From Mesorhizobium_L sp035547755 (GTDB taxonomy: Bacteria; Pseudomonadota; Alphaproteobacteria; Rhizobiales; Rhizobiaceae), in the NCBI GenBank assembly GCA_035547755.1, contig DASZUG010000055.1, forward strand, positions 12,188 to 76,187: a DNA stretch of 64,000 bases, written 5' to 3'. The position numbers and the translations under genes were made by a program. This document shows, piece after piece, positions 9,286 through 18,680 of this stretch. Position 1 is the first letter of the stretch, and every line of letters starts with the position of its first letter. The notes beneath the pieces were generated by a model. It was not told the origin of the DNA, searched no databases, and was given only the letters and a program-made list of their open reading frames with translations.

Positions 9286-9425
9286 TCCGCAAAACCCTCT
9301 CTCGTTCAAGGCATAGTCGATCGACCTTGGGTGGCTAACCCATATGCCCGTCACAATAAAGGGGATTCCGGAAAAGAAGGTTTCCGGTAAACGGCGGCGT
9401 CAGGGAGTAAATCCGGTCCTTCTTG

Positions 9426-11285
9426 CTAGTCGAGCGCCTCCAACTCGCTGATCAGCCCATCGATAACGGACAGGCCTTTCTGCCAGAATGCCGGATCGGA
9501 GGCATCGAGCCCGAAAGGTTTCAGCAGTTCTGAATGATGCTTGGTGCCGCCGGCCTTCAGCATCTCGAAATACTTCTCCTGAAATCCCTTTTCGGCGTTC
9601 TGGTAGACTGCATAGAGCGAGTTCACCAGGCAATCGCCGAACGCATAGGCATAGACATAGAAGGGCGAGTGGATGAAGTGCGGGACATAGGTCCAGAACG
9701 TCTCGTAGCCTTCCCGCAGCCTAATGGCGGGACCAAGGCTCTCCGCCTGCACCTCCAGCCAAAATTCGCCGATTTGGTCGGACGTCAATTCGCCCTTCTT
9801 GCGCTCGGTGTGCACCTTGCGCTCGAATTCGTAGAAGGCGATCTGGCGCACGACCGTGTTAATCATGTCCTCGACCTTCTGCGCCAGCATGGCCTTGCGC
9901 TCGCGCGGCGCCGTCGTGTGGTCGAGCAGTGAGCGGAAAGTCAGCATCTCGCCGAAGACCGACGCCGTCTCGGCGAGCGTCAGCGGCGTCGAGGCCATCA
10001 GCGGACCCTGGGCGCCTGCCAGAACCTGATGCACGCCATGACCAAGCTCATGCGCGAGTGTCATGACATCCCTCGGCTTGCCCATATAATTCAGGAGCAC
10101 GTAGGGATGGACGGAGGGAACCGTCGGATGCGCGAAAGCACCCGGCGCCTTGCCGGGGCGTACCGGCGCATCGATCCAGCGGCGGTCGAAGAATGTTTGG
10201 GCGATATCCGCCATTTCCGGCGCGAAACGGCCATAGGCGGAGAGGACGGTATCCTTCGCGTCGTTCCACCCGATTGTCGCCTGCGGCGTGTCCGGCAGCG
10301 GCGCGTTACGGTCCCAATGGTTCATCTGATCCATGCCGAGCCACTTTGCCTTCATGGCGTAATAGCGATGGGAGAGGCGTGGATAGGCATCGCGCACCGC
10401 GCTCGCCAGAGCATCCACCACTTCGCGCTCGACGCGATTGGCGAGGTGGCGCGAATCCGCGATGTCCTGGAAGCCACGCCAGCGATCGGAGATTTCCTTA
10501 TCCTTGGCAAGCGTGTTGGTGATCAGCGTGAATGTGCGCAGATTGGCCTTGAAAACGGCGGCCAGCGCTTCCGCCGCCTTGCGGCGGGTTTCAGGATCGG
10601 CGTCCTGAAGCTTGTTGAGGGTCGGTTCGAGCGTCAGTTCCTCGCCGTCGATCGAGAAGCGAAGACCGCTCATCGTCTCGTCGAAGAGCCGGTTCCATGC
10701 GCCGCGTCCGGTGACGGATTTTTCGTGGAAAAGCTGCTCGATCCGATCTTCCAGCTGGTAGGGCTTGTCTTTCCTCAGATCGAGCACCCAGGGACGGTAA
10801 TGGCCGAAAGCGGGGTCGGCATCGAGGGCCGCCGCGATCATATCGTCGCCGACCGTGTTCAGTTCCAGTTCGAAGAAGATCAGATGCGCGCTGGCGTCCG
10901 TCATCTTCTCCTGGATGTCGCCATAGAATTTCGCCCGCTTGGGATCGGACGTGTCGCCTGAATAAAGGAGACCGGCATAGGAATAGAGCCTGGCGATCAA
11001 TTCCTGGATCGCCTCATAGGATTGCAAGGCCTCGCCGAGAGCGCCCTTTTCACGGCGTCGGGCTTCCACTCCCAGCGTGCCCTTCCAGCGCTTTTCGAAA
11101 GCTGCCGCGTCCGACGCCACTTTTTCGAGATCACGCGCCAGTTCCGGCGAATCCGTCGCGGGATAGAGATCGGAAAGATTCCATTCGGGCAGATCGCCGA
11201 GAAGGTTTCTGCTGTCGGCTTTTGCCGCCGTGCTGCGGGGGGACGGCTGGCTTGATTGGCCGCCCTGGCTATCGGCAAATGACAT
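9426..11285 (-). CDS. pepF: M3 family oligoendopeptidase F
   Basis: The 619-residue cytoplasmic metallopeptidase carries the zinc site HELGHG (in TLAHELGHGVHQV) and a downstream Glu in the LAETASVFGEML segment. This is the standard M3 gluzincin layout with an all-helical N-terminal oligopeptidase domain. The start at 11285 is preceded by GAGAGGA; the first ~25 residues are polar and Ser/Gln-rich. It is divergent from the sigma-54 regulator. It should degrade short peptides in the cytosol. Confidence 0.94.
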   Translation of the reverse strand: MSFADSQGGQSSQPSPRSTAAKADSRNLLGDLPEWNLSDLYPATDSPELARDLEKVASDAAAFEKRWKGTLGVEARRREKGALGEALQSYEAIQELIARLYSYAGLLYSGDTSDPKRAKFYGDIQEKMTDASAHLIFFELELNTVGDDMIAAALDADPAFGHYRPWVLDLRKDKPYQLEDRIEQLFHEKSVTGRGAWNRLFDETMSGLRFSIDGEELTLEPTLNKLQDADPETRRKAAEALAAVFKANLRTFTLITNTLAKDKEISDRWRGFQDIADSRHLANRVEREVVDALASAVRDAYPRLSHRYYAMKAKWLGMDQMNHWDRNAPLPDTPQATIGWNDAKDTVLSAYGRFAPEMADIAQTFFDRRWIDAPVRPGKAPGAFAHPTVPSVHPYVLLNYMGKPRDVMTLAHELGHGVHQVLAGAQGPLMASTPLTLAETASVFGEMLTFRSLLDHTTAPRERKAMLAQKVEDMINTVVRQIAFYEFERKVHTERKKGELTSDQIGEFWLEVQAESLGPAIRLREGYETFWTYVPHFIHSPFYVYAYAFGDCLVNSLYAVYQNAEKGFQEKYFEMLKAGGTKHHSELLKPFGLDASDPAFWQKGLSVIDGLISELEALD

Positions 11286-11447
11286 GATGTCCTCTCTCGG
11301 CGTTGGCTGGTCGATGGTCGGAGAACGGATTCCCGACAGGCGGAAACAAATCATTCACCGGGTTTTCTGAAGCCTTTATTTAGAACCCTGTGCCAATCTG
11401 ATCCAGAGATCAAAGCCGTGTGACACGCTAAAAATCCACCAAGGTCG

Positions 11448-12968
11448 ATGGCAGGCACCATTCTCATTGTCGATGACGATCCGGTCCAGCGCAGGCTGCT
11501 CGACGCGGTCGTCTCCAAATCCGGATACCGTACGCTTCTCGCGGAGGGCGGTGAGGCGGCTTTGCGCATGCTGGAAGGCGAAACCGGCGAAGATGTCGCT
11601 GTCATCATCCTCGATCTGATGATGCCTGGGATGGATGGGATCCAGGTTCTTGGAACCCTGCGTGAGCGCAATCTCACGCTGCCCGTGATCGTGCAAACGG
11701 CCAAGGGCGGCATCGATACCGTCGTCACCGCGATGCGTAACGGCGCGTTCGATTTCGTCGTGAAGCCGGCCTCGCCGGAACGGCTGATGACGGCGGTGAA
11801 CGGCGCATTGAAGCTGGGCGCGTTCGAAGGCGATGCCAAGCAAAAGCAGCAGCGTGGCGTTGGCGCCCTCTCGTTTCGCGACATCATCACCCGCAGCCCG
11901 GTCATGGAACGCGTCGTGAGGTTGGGCAGGAAGGCGGCGGCTTCCAACATACCGATCCTTATCGAAGGCGAATCGGGCGTCGGGAAGGAACTTGTCGCGC
12001 GGGCCATCCAAGGGTCGAGCGAGCGGAACGGAAAGCCGTTCGTCACCGTCAATTGCGGCGCCATCCCGGACAATCTGGTGGAAAGCATTCTTTTCGGTCA
12101 CGAGAAGGGCGCCTTCACCGGCGCAACGGAGCGGCACGTCGGCAAATTCGTCGAAGCCGATGGCGGAACGCTGTTCCTCGACGAGATCGGCGACCTGCCG
12201 CTCGACGTCCAGGTCAAGCTGCTTCGCGCGGTGCAGGAGGGAGAAGTCGATGCCGTCGGGGCCCGCTCAACGCAGAAAGTGGATATTCGCCTGATCTCGG
12301 CGACCCATCGCGACCTCTTGCAGCGGGTGCGCGATGGAAAGTTCCGCGAGGATTTGTTCTATCGGCTCAACGTCTTTCCCATCTTCGTGCCTCCGCTCCG
12401 TGACCGTCCCGAGGACATCCCCTATCTGGTCGATCATTTCATCCAGCGCATGGGAACGTCCGGTTCCGGCAAGAAGGTGACCGGGATAAACCCGGAGGCG
12501 CTATCGTTGCTGACGGCGTATGACTGGCCGGGAAATATCAGGCAATTGGAAAATGCCGTCTTCCGCGCCGTCGTTCTCAGCGAAGACAGCCTGCTGACGG
12601 CGGATGAATTTCCGCAGATCCGCGCCCAGGTCGAGGGAATCGACCTGACCTCACAAGGCGGGGGCGCACATGCGGAGAACAACGGGGAGGCGATAAGCCG
12701 GCACGTACGGCTCATGGAGCAGGTCCAGCACGAGCGACCTGAAAAACAGGATTTCGGCATTGTGAGGGCGTTGGACGAGCGCGGAAACGTGCGGCGTCTC
12801 CTTGATGTCGAACGGGAAATGATAAAGCTGGCGATAGACCATTATCAGGGTCAGATGAGCGAGGTTGCGCGCCGGCTTGGCATCGGCCGCTCGACGCTCT
12901 ACCGCAAGCTCAAGGAACACGGCATCGACCCCGAGGCCAAGACGGATAGGCTGGCTTCCGTTTCCTGA
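11448..12968 (+). CDS. Sigma-54-dependent response regulator (receiver, AAA+, Fis HTH)
   Basis: The 506-residue NtrC-type activator has a receiver domain (about 1-120) with IVDDD and the phosphoacceptor in IILDLMMPGMDG. An AAA+ domain (about 140-380) follows with Walker A GESGVGKE, the sigma-54 contact loop GAFTGA and LFLDEIGDL. The C-terminal Fis-type HTH ends in RLGIGRSTLYRKLKEHG. AAGG precedes the ATG. No sensor kinase lies next to it, so its input is unknown. It is divergent from pepF and upstream of the DUF882 gene. Rhizobial genomes carry similar orphan regulators, but I cannot assign a regulon. Confidence 0.93.
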   Translation: MAGTILIVDDDPVQRRLLDAVVSKSGYRTLLAEGGEAALRMLEGETGEDVAVIILDLMMPGMDGIQVLGTLRERNLTLPVIVQTAKGGIDTVVTAMRNGAFDFVVKPASPERLMTAVNGALKLGAFEGDAKQKQQRGVGALSFRDIITRSPVMERVVRLGRKAAASNIPILIEGESGVGKELVARAIQGSSERNGKPFVTVNCGAIPDNLVESILFGHEKGAFTGATERHVGKFVEADGGTLFLDEIGDLPLDVQVKLLRAVQEGEVDAVGARSTQKVDIRLISATHRDLLQRVRDGKFREDLFYRLNVFPIFVPPLRDRPEDIPYLVDHFIQRMGTSGSGKKVTGINPEALSLLTAYDWPGNIRQLENAVFRAVVLSEDSLLTADEFPQIRAQVEGIDLTSQGGGAHAENNGEAISRHVRLMEQVQHERPEKQDFGIVRALDERGNVRRLLDVEREMIKLAIDHYQGQMSEVARRLGIGRSTLYRKLKEHGIDPEAKTDRLASVS

Positions 12969-13110
12969 AGCCGTTTGCGCGCCGGCGTGGATAATGGGTC
13001 GTTCAGGATTGTGATTTTCCCTTATTTTTCATATGCATTGCATTTACCACGCTTCGTCGGAACACGATGCAGTCATGCTCTTGCCATGCTCTGACCGCAT
13101 TTGGTCTCCA

Positions 13111-13129
13111 CTAAGTGTGAATTAACCAT
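13111..13129 (+). promoter_or_regulatory. CtrA-like box upstream of the DUF882 gene
   Basis: The sequence reads CTAA-N7-TTAACCAT, one mismatch from the consensus TTAA-N7-TTAAC, and contains the 8-mer TTAACCAT. It lies 77 bases before the TTG start at 13206, in a 237-base intergenic region with no other recognisable element. Binding by CtrA is inferred. Confidence 0.5.
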
Positions 13130-13205
13130 TCGCAGCGATAGTCGGGAGGTGATCCATCTTCCGAGTGTCAGGTTCGGGGACATCGGTAGCCTTTAGGCCG
13201 TTGAT

Positions 13206-15005
13206 TTGACCAGATCGCAAACACCCATCATCGGGCGCGGAGGCGTTGTTCTGGGTATTCCAGGATGGCTGCTGCGTTTCGTCGTGGCAATTGCTTCACT
13301 GTTCGCCTTCATCGGTAGCGCGAGCGCCGAAGTGCGGACGCTCAAGATCTATCATCTGCATACTCATGAGAAGGCCGAGATCGCCTATAAAAAGGACGGA
13401 CATTATCTGCCCGATGGCTTGAAGAAACTCGATTACATATTGAGGGACTGGCGTCGCAACGAGCAGATAAGGATGGATCCGCGCCTCTTCGATCTGCTTT
13501 GGACGGTTTATCAAAAGACCGGCTCGCACGATTATATAAACGTTGTGTGCGGTTATCGCGCGCCTGAAACCAATGCCATGCTGCGCAGGCGGACGCGTGG
13601 CGTGGCGCGCGAGAGCCAGCACACGCGCGGCAAGGCGATCGATTTCTATATTCCCGGCGTGCCGCTCGAAAAATTGCGCGAGATCGGGCTTAAGATCGAG
13701 GTTGGCGGCGTCGGCTACTATCCGACGTCGGGTTCGCCCTTCGTGCATATGGATGTCGGCAGCCCGCGGCATTGGCCGCGAATGAGCCGTCGTCAATTGC
13801 TGGCGCTCTTCCCCACCGGCAAGACGCTCTATGTGCCAGCCGACGGCAAGCCGCTGCCGGGCTATGAGGAAGCGCTCGCCGACTACAAGGCGCGTGGCGG
13901 ACAGGCGCCCGACATACAGGTGGCTAGCGCATCCACAAAGCATAAGGGCTTCTTCGCGATGCTCTTCGGCGGCGGCGCGGATCAGGAAGAGGACGAGCAG
14001 GACATCAAGGTTGCGAGCACGAAGGTTGCCCAGGTTCGTGCGGCCGTGAGAAAACCGGCATCTTCAAGCGCCTTGCCCGGCGTCGAGTTGGCAAGCCTGC
14101 AGGAAGGCGGAGCATCCGAGCCGAAGCCTGAGAAACCCATGGCGATTATCGCCGCGCTTCCTCCGCAGGACGTTCCGCTGCCGCTCAAGGCGCCGCGACC
14201 GGAAGTCGATGTCGGGTCGTCCAATGCGAGCGACGCGTCACAGGCGGAGGAACCGCAGGTCGCGCTCAACATACCGATACCTTCGCGCCGTCCGGACTAT
14301 TCGCCGCCGGTCGAGGCGACGGAGGTTGCCGGTTTGCGCCATAACGAAGAAAAATCTCAGGTCTATGCCGCCAATGCCGATCAACTGGCGACAGTGATCG
14401 CCGGACATGCCGCGCAGCAGTCGTCCCGTGCCACCGAACATGCCGATCCTCGGCCGGTCGCGACGCTCGCGGCTTTCACCGGGCAATTGCCGTCGACGCG
14501 TCCCGATATGGGAGCGGAAACCGGCACGATTGCCATGCTGCCCGAGCGGCGCCCGGAATATGAGCCGCGCGAATCGACCGCGTCTCCCGCGGTTTTCAGG
14601 ACGGAGGATAACAGCGGCAAGGGAGATCGTCTTGCCCCGGCCGCTTCGCCCCGTCTAGCGTTGCTTGAGCGTCCGGCCGGCGTGAGTGCGACAGCGGCGA
14701 TAGCCTCCGGTGTCAGAACGACCGCAAAGCATCCGAGAAGTGCCTCAACTGCGGAAATGCCTCATCGGAAATCGTTCGAAGTGCCGATCCATAGCGAGAT
14801 CGCTCGTTGGGCCGTGCAACACCGCTCTTTCAACCCCGCGATCGTCAGCAGCAAGTCGCCGTCACTCGCCTACAACATCGTCCACAGCGCACCGAGGATG
14901 GTCTATACGGAAGGCTTTCAGGCAAGCGGCCTTCCCAAGGATGCCAGCCATTTCAGCGGCAATGCCGTGGCCTTCCTGCCTGTGGCCCGCTTTGGCACGG
15001 ATTGA
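13206..15005 (+). CDS. DUF882/YcbK-like M15 peptidase with long variable tail
   Basis: The 599-residue product begins at a TTG, with an AGG eight bases upstream. A signal peptide (about 15-40, ending GSASAE) follows. The DUF882/peptidase M15_3 domain (about 45-205) shows VVCGYRAPETNAMLR, HTRGKAIDFYIPG and FVHMDVGSPRHW, which supply the metal-binding His/Asp residues. Relatives act on peptidoglycan in the periplasm. From about 230 the protein is Pro/Ala/Ser/Arg-rich and probably disordered. The last 70 residues form a small conserved-looking block (VYTEGFQASG, FSGNAVAFLPVARF). A CtrA-like box upstream suggests cell-cycle timing. Confidence 0.82.
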   Translation: MTRSQTPIIGRGGVVLGIPGWLLRFVVAIASLFAFIGSASAEVRTLKIYHLHTHEKAEIAYKKDGHYLPDGLKKLDYILRDWRRNEQIRMDPRLFDLLWTVYQKTGSHDYINVVCGYRAPETNAMLRRRTRGVARESQHTRGKAIDFYIPGVPLEKLREIGLKIEVGGVGYYPTSGSPFVHMDVGSPRHWPRMSRRQLLALFPTGKTLYVPADGKPLPGYEEALADYKARGGQAPDIQVASASTKHKGFFAMLFGGGADQEEDEQDIKVASTKVAQVRAAVRKPASSSALPGVELASLQEGGASEPKPEKPMAIIAALPPQDVPLPLKAPRPEVDVGSSNASDASQAEEPQVALNIPIPSRRPDYSPPVEATEVAGLRHNEEKSQVYAANADQLATVIAGHAAQQSSRATEHADPRPVATLAAFTGQLPSTRPDMGAETGTIAMLPERRPEYEPRESTASPAVFRTEDNSGKGDRLAPAASPRLALLERPAGVSATAAIASGVRTTAKHPRSASTAEMPHRKSFEVPIHSEIARWAVQHRSFNPAIVSSKSPSLAYNIVHSAPRMVYTEGFQASGLPKDASHFSGNAVAFLPVARFGTD

Positions 15006-15049
15006 ACCTTATCCAGTAAGCCGTTCCAAGTTGTTGGTGGGGAAGGACG

Positions 15050-15694
15050 TCAGCCGGCCTGCTTCAAGCCGGCCGCTTCGCGCGAGAGAACCCTGATTTT
15101 TTCCCATTCCCCCCCTGCGATGAGTTCGTCCGGTGCGACCCAGGAACCGCCGACGCATACGACGTTCGAGAGGCTGAGATAGTCCTTCGCATTCTTCAGC
15201 GAAATTCCACCCGTGGGACAGAAGCGCATGCCGGCGAGCGGCGAAGCGAGCGACTTCAGGAAAGCGGCGCCGCCCGATTGTTCGGCCGGAAAGAATTTGA
15301 GGATGGAGAAACCTTCTTCCCGCAACGCCATGATTTCGCTCGGCGTGATGGCGCCCGGCAGGAAGGGGACGGATGCATCACGCGCGGTGTCGAGAAGTTC
15401 CTGCGTCGTGCCTGGGCTGACGATGAATTTTGCCCCCGCGTCCACAGCCTCGTCGTAATGTCGCGGTGACAAAACCGTTCCGGCGCCAACGATTGCATCG
15501 GGAACTTCGCTCGCGACGAGCCGGATTGCGTCTATCGCATCCGGCGTTCTGAGCGTGATCTCGATGGCCGGAAGCCCACCGGATACGAGCGCACGCGCTA
15601 GGGGGACGGCATCCGCCAATTCGCCGATCTTGAGTACCGGGATGACCGGTTGGCCTTCAAGAATGGCGGCCAGCTTCTGGTTTTTCTTCTGCAT
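15050..15694 (-). CDS. eda: KDPG/KHG aldolase
   Basis: This class I aldolase cleaves 2-keto-3-deoxy-6-phosphogluconate to pyruvate and glyceraldehyde 3-phosphate in the Entner-Doudoroff pathway. The start at 15694 gives 214 residues, the family length. Visible motifs are VIPVLKIG, EITLRTPDA, VGAGTVLSP and KFFPAEQSGG, with the Schiff-base Lys in the last. GFCPTGGIS-type phosphate binding appears as RFCPTGGISLKNA. No other pathway genes are adjacent. Confidence 0.95.
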   Translation of the reverse strand: MQKKNQKLAAILEGQPVIPVLKIGELADAVPLARALVSGGLPAIEITLRTPDAIDAIRLVASEVPDAIVGAGTVLSPRHYDEAVDAGAKFIVSPGTTQELLDTARDASVPFLPGAITPSEIMALREEGFSILKFFPAEQSGGAAFLKSLASPLAGMRFCPTGGISLKNAKDYLSLSNVVCVGGSWVAPDELIAGGEWEKIRVLSREAAGLKQAG

Positions 15695-15819
15695 AAAGGT
15701 CCATCCTGGGAGAAGATGACGATCGGCGACGCAGGCACGCATCCGGAATATAATCGGTTTAGCAGCTCGTTCTATTCAAGTCCACGCGAGAGCGCCGTGA
15801 GGTCGGAAGACGTTTTTGC

Positions 15820-16647
15820 TCAGGCATAAAGCACGGCCATTGTTGCCGGTCCGGCAATGCCATCGGCATCCAAGCCGTGCTCGACTTGGAACTTGTGAAG
15901 CGCGGCGGAGGTGCGCGAGCCGAACACGCCATCCGCCTCGACCGAGTAGCCTCGCTCTCTCAGACACTGCTGCAGGCGGGTGACAGCCGGACCGGCCGAA
16001 CCGATCGAAAGCAGGGCTGGTTCCTCATTGGTAGCGAAGGAATAAGCGAGGGCGTCGGCACCGCCGCCATAGGCCACGAAAGCTTCGGCGATCCGGCGGT
16101 CATAAGAGTTACGTGCGAAAAGCGGCCCATTGTAACCGCGCGCGAAGGTTGTCCAATCGTAGCGCTTGAGGGCATCCGCGAGACCGGCCTGCGCGATAAA
16201 GCGCGCCATCGCCCGCGCCTGCCCCCTGACACTCTTCCGGACTTCGGCGACAAAACTATCGACACTTTCATAGCCGAGCATCTTCCAATGAGCGCCCATG
16301 ACCTGGCCGAGACCCCAGGAAACTGATTCGCGGGCTGCCTCACTATCGATGGCTTCTGCCCGTGCCAGAAGCCTCCAGCGGGCTGCCTGAGCGAAGGGAT
16401 TGCGAACGGCACCTGGTATGGGCGACGCAAGGCCGGCTTTCCTCGCCCGCTCCTGCCTTTCCCCGCTCAGGCGCCGGTCGAAATAGTGACCCTCGAACCG
16501 TATCAGAGGTTCCTTTTTTCCCCTGACAACCGCATAGGGCTGGCCGCCGCTTTCCACATCCGCTACGGCGAGAAGCGCCGCGGGCTCGATGTCGAGATCG
16601 CCGGCCGCAGCGGTGATTTCATCGATCACTTCCCTGGAAAACATCAT
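15820..16647 (-). CDS. N-acetylmuramidase-domain protein with peptidoglycan-binding domain
   Basis: The 275-residue protein has no clear signal peptide. Its N-terminal part (about 1-195) matches the endolysin-type N-acetylmuramidase domain: VESGGQP, RFEGHYFDRRL, SWGLGQVMGAHWKMLGY and YDWTTFARGYNGP. Residues about 215-275 form a PG_binding_1 domain (GPAVTRLQQCLRERGY, FGSRTSAALHKFQ). It would cut glycan strands between MurNAc and GlcNAc. Such genes often come from phages, but no other phage gene is nearby. It therefore looks like a domesticated or stand-alone enzyme whose export route is unknown. Confidence 0.85.
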   Translation of the reverse strand: MMFSREVIDEITAAAGDLDIEPAALLAVADVESGGQPYAVVRGKKEPLIRFEGHYFDRRLSGERQERARKAGLASPIPGAVRNPFAQAARWRLLARAEAIDSEAARESVSWGLGQVMGAHWKMLGYESVDSFVAEVRKSVRGQARAMARFIAQAGLADALKRYDWTTFARGYNGPLFARNSYDRRIAEAFVAYGGGADALAYSFATNEEPALLSIGSAGPAVTRLQQCLRERGYSVEADGVFGSRTSAALHKFQVEHGLDADGIAGPATMAVLYA

Positions 16648-16873
16648 CCGGCTCCCTTATCCGTCAACGGAGCCGAAATTGCGCCCAGGCTGCAGGAGGT
16701 GGAAAAGCTGGAGCACTTTTTGCGCCCGCTTTCCGTGGATGTGGACGGAAAAGAACAGGGCTCGGCGCCTTGCCAGGCTGGAAAGCCAGCGCTAAAGCGG
16801 GCCTTGCGAAAGGAAGCTTTGGGCGGGGCTTCCCAACGCCTTTCCAAGAAAGACGGCGAAACATTTTATCCCC
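16648..16873. other. Divergent intergenic region with several short hairpins
   Basis: These 226 bases separate the muramidase and trhO starts. I find no convincing small ORF with a ribosome site. Several compact dyads occur close together around 16775-16830, including CTGG-AAAG-CCAG and CGCT-AA-AGCG. No clear terminator or promoter could be fixed. Confidence 0.3.
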
Positions 16874-17710
16874 ATGGTTTTGTCCACGTCTGAAGATGTT
16901 GTCAGCGTCGCCGCGCTTTATCGTTTCATGGAGATTGCGGATCCGGCGGCTTTGCGCGCGGCGCTTTTCGACTTTTGCCGAGAACAGGGCCTCAAGGGCA
17001 GCTTGCTGCTTGCGCCAGAAGGCGTCAACGGGACGGTCGCGGGATCGGAGGAGGGTATCGGCGGGCTGATCGGTTTCCTGGAGGAACTGCCAGGGTTCCA
17101 TGGCGCGGAAATCAAGTTTTCCCATGCGGTAACAATGCCTTTCCGGCGCATGAAAGTGCGGCTCAAAAAGGAGATCGTTACCATGGGGGTGTCGGACATC
17201 GATCCCGTGCACAACGCAGGCATCTATGTCACCCCGGGCGAATGGAACCGTCTGATAGCCGATCCGGAAACAATTCTCATCGACACGCGCAACGTCTATG
17301 AGGTGGCGATCGGCACATTTTCCGGTGCGATCAATCCCGAAACCGAAAACTTCCGCGAATTCCCGTCGTGGGTTGACGGGAACAGCGAGCGGTTTCGCGG
17401 CCGCAAGGTGGCGATGTTCTGTACCGGCGGTATCCGCTGCGAAAAGGCGAGCGCGTATGTACGATCGGCCGGTGTCAAGGAGGTGTTCCATCTCCGAGGC
17501 GGCATCCTCAAATATCTGGAGGAGGTGCCGGAGGAAGAAAGTCTCTGGCAGGGCGAATGCTTCGTCTTCGACGAGCGCGTTTCGGTACGCCATGGATTGA
17601 AGGCGGGTAACGCAAAACTCTGCCCCGATTGCGGTCGGCCGTCACGTGGCGCGGTGGTGGCCGCGTCGAGCGGAGGAAGCGGATGCTGCGCCTGCCAGAC
17701 GTCTGAATAA
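16874..17710 (+). CDS. trhO: tRNA uridine(34) hydroxylase (rhodanese-like, UPF0176)
   Basis: TrhO carries out oxygen-dependent 5-hydroxylation of U34 in tRNA. The 278-residue protein has an N-terminal UPF0176 domain (LKGSLLLAPEGVNGTVAG) followed by a rhodanese domain (about 125-225) with IDTRNVYEVAIG and the active-site Cys in FCTGGIRCEKAS. The C-terminal CXXC-containing tail is shorter than in some relatives. The organisation is normal for the family. A short hairpin (17757-17776) follows the gene but lacks a T tract. Confidence 0.93.
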   Translation: MVLSTSEDVVSVAALYRFMEIADPAALRAALFDFCREQGLKGSLLLAPEGVNGTVAGSEEGIGGLIGFLEELPGFHGAEIKFSHAVTMPFRRMKVRLKKEIVTMGVSDIDPVHNAGIYVTPGEWNRLIADPETILIDTRNVYEVAIGTFSGAINPETENFREFPSWVDGNSERFRGRKVAMFCTGGIRCEKASAYVRSAGVKEVFHLRGGILKYLEEVPEEESLWQGECFVFDERVSVRHGLKAGNAKLCPDCGRPSRGAVVAASSGGSGCCACQTSE

Positions 17711-17887
17711 AGGGCGATTTTTGCCTCGAAACCGACGCAAATCGAGATGGCTGGACCGGGCGAATCAAAGCGCCCGATCACGTTCCAATACGGTCATGAA
17801 ATCGTCCGCGTGGCGTCATTGTAATGTCGTCAAACGTGCCTACCTGACGACGACCCGTGGCGGCGGATACCATGACGTGGAGGCTAT

Positions 17888-18589
17888 ATGCTCGAACCGA
17901 AAAAGCTGCTCGACGATTTATTGGCGGTAAGGATTCCCGGATTTGGCGGAAATGTCGCTGAGAACGCCGTGGAAACAGGAGGGCTGGCGAAGGCCGGTCC
18001 GGTTGCGACCGGCGCCGTTGCGGCGCTGCTGCTCGGCACGAGGACGGGGCGGCCGCTGGCGCAATCGGCGTTGAAGATCGGTGGCGCCGCCGCCATTGCC
18101 GGCCTCGCCTATCAGGCTTACCGCAATTATCGGAATGGTGGCCAGCCGACCGATCCGATCGATGGAGGGGCATCCGTTCCGATGCCTGCGCCCGAAGACA
18201 CGGCGTTCCATCCCACGCGCTTGCCGGAAGGGGAGGAGGCGTTCGCGCTTGTGCTGGTACGCGCGATGATCGCGGCCTCGCGTGCCGACGGTATGATCGA
18301 CGTTTCCGAGCATCAGGCGATCCTCGACAGAACGCATGCCTTGGACGTGGACGGCGATGTCGAGAGCTTTCTCTCCCGTGAACTCGGTCGTCCGATCGAT
18401 CTCGATCAACTGATTGCGGCCGCCAAGACGGACGCGCAGAAAATCGGGTTCTATGCGGCGTCCCGCCTCGCCGTGAATGCCATTTCGGATGGCGAACAGC
18501 GCTATCTCGACGGGCTGGCAAAAAAACTGAAACTGCCACAAGCTCTTGTCCAACATATCGAAGGCTGCGTCTTGTCGCTCAGCAGTTGA
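17888..18589 (+). CDS. DUF533 family (YebE-like) protein
   Basis: The 233-residue protein begins MLEPKKLLDDLL. A Gly/Ala-rich stretch (about 35-80, with GAVAALLLGTR and IGGAAAIAGLAYQAYRN) may associate with the membrane. The C-terminal half (about 110-230) is a TerB-like helical domain, ALVLVRAMIAASRADGMID and ISDGEQRYLDGLAKKL, with acidic residues typical of the DUF533/YebE group. No biochemical function is established. It appears monocistronic. Confidence 0.82.
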   Translation: MLEPKKLLDDLLAVRIPGFGGNVAENAVETGGLAKAGPVATGAVAALLLGTRTGRPLAQSALKIGGAAAIAGLAYQAYRNYRNGGQPTDPIDGGASVPMPAPEDTAFHPTRLPEGEEAFALVLVRAMIAASRADGMIDVSEHQAILDRTHALDVDGDVESFLSRELGRPIDLDQLIAAAKTDAQKIGFYAASRLAVNAISDGEQRYLDGLAKKLKLPQALVQHIEGCVLSLSS

Positions 18590-18680
18590 ATCGGCCTTGT
18601 TCCGGACAAAATGCAGGCGGATTGCAGATGCCTTTTCCCGGTGGAAAAGAGCATCTGTTTTGTAATCGCGGAGACGGTGG

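Noticed and set aside
15820..16647. Possible prophage remnant based on the endolysin-type muramidase
   Set aside because: No integrase, capsid, tail or attachment-like repeat occurs nearby; a lone muramidase gene does not make a prophage.
16664..17593. Long open frame on the minus strand opposite trhO
   Set aside because: It is an antisense shadow of a GC-rich gene: no family features, no ribosome site and complete overlap with a clear TrhO gene.
17757..17776. CGGGCG/CGCCCG hairpin after trhO as a terminator
   Set aside because: The loop is 8 bases and no T run follows, so termination cannot be claimed.
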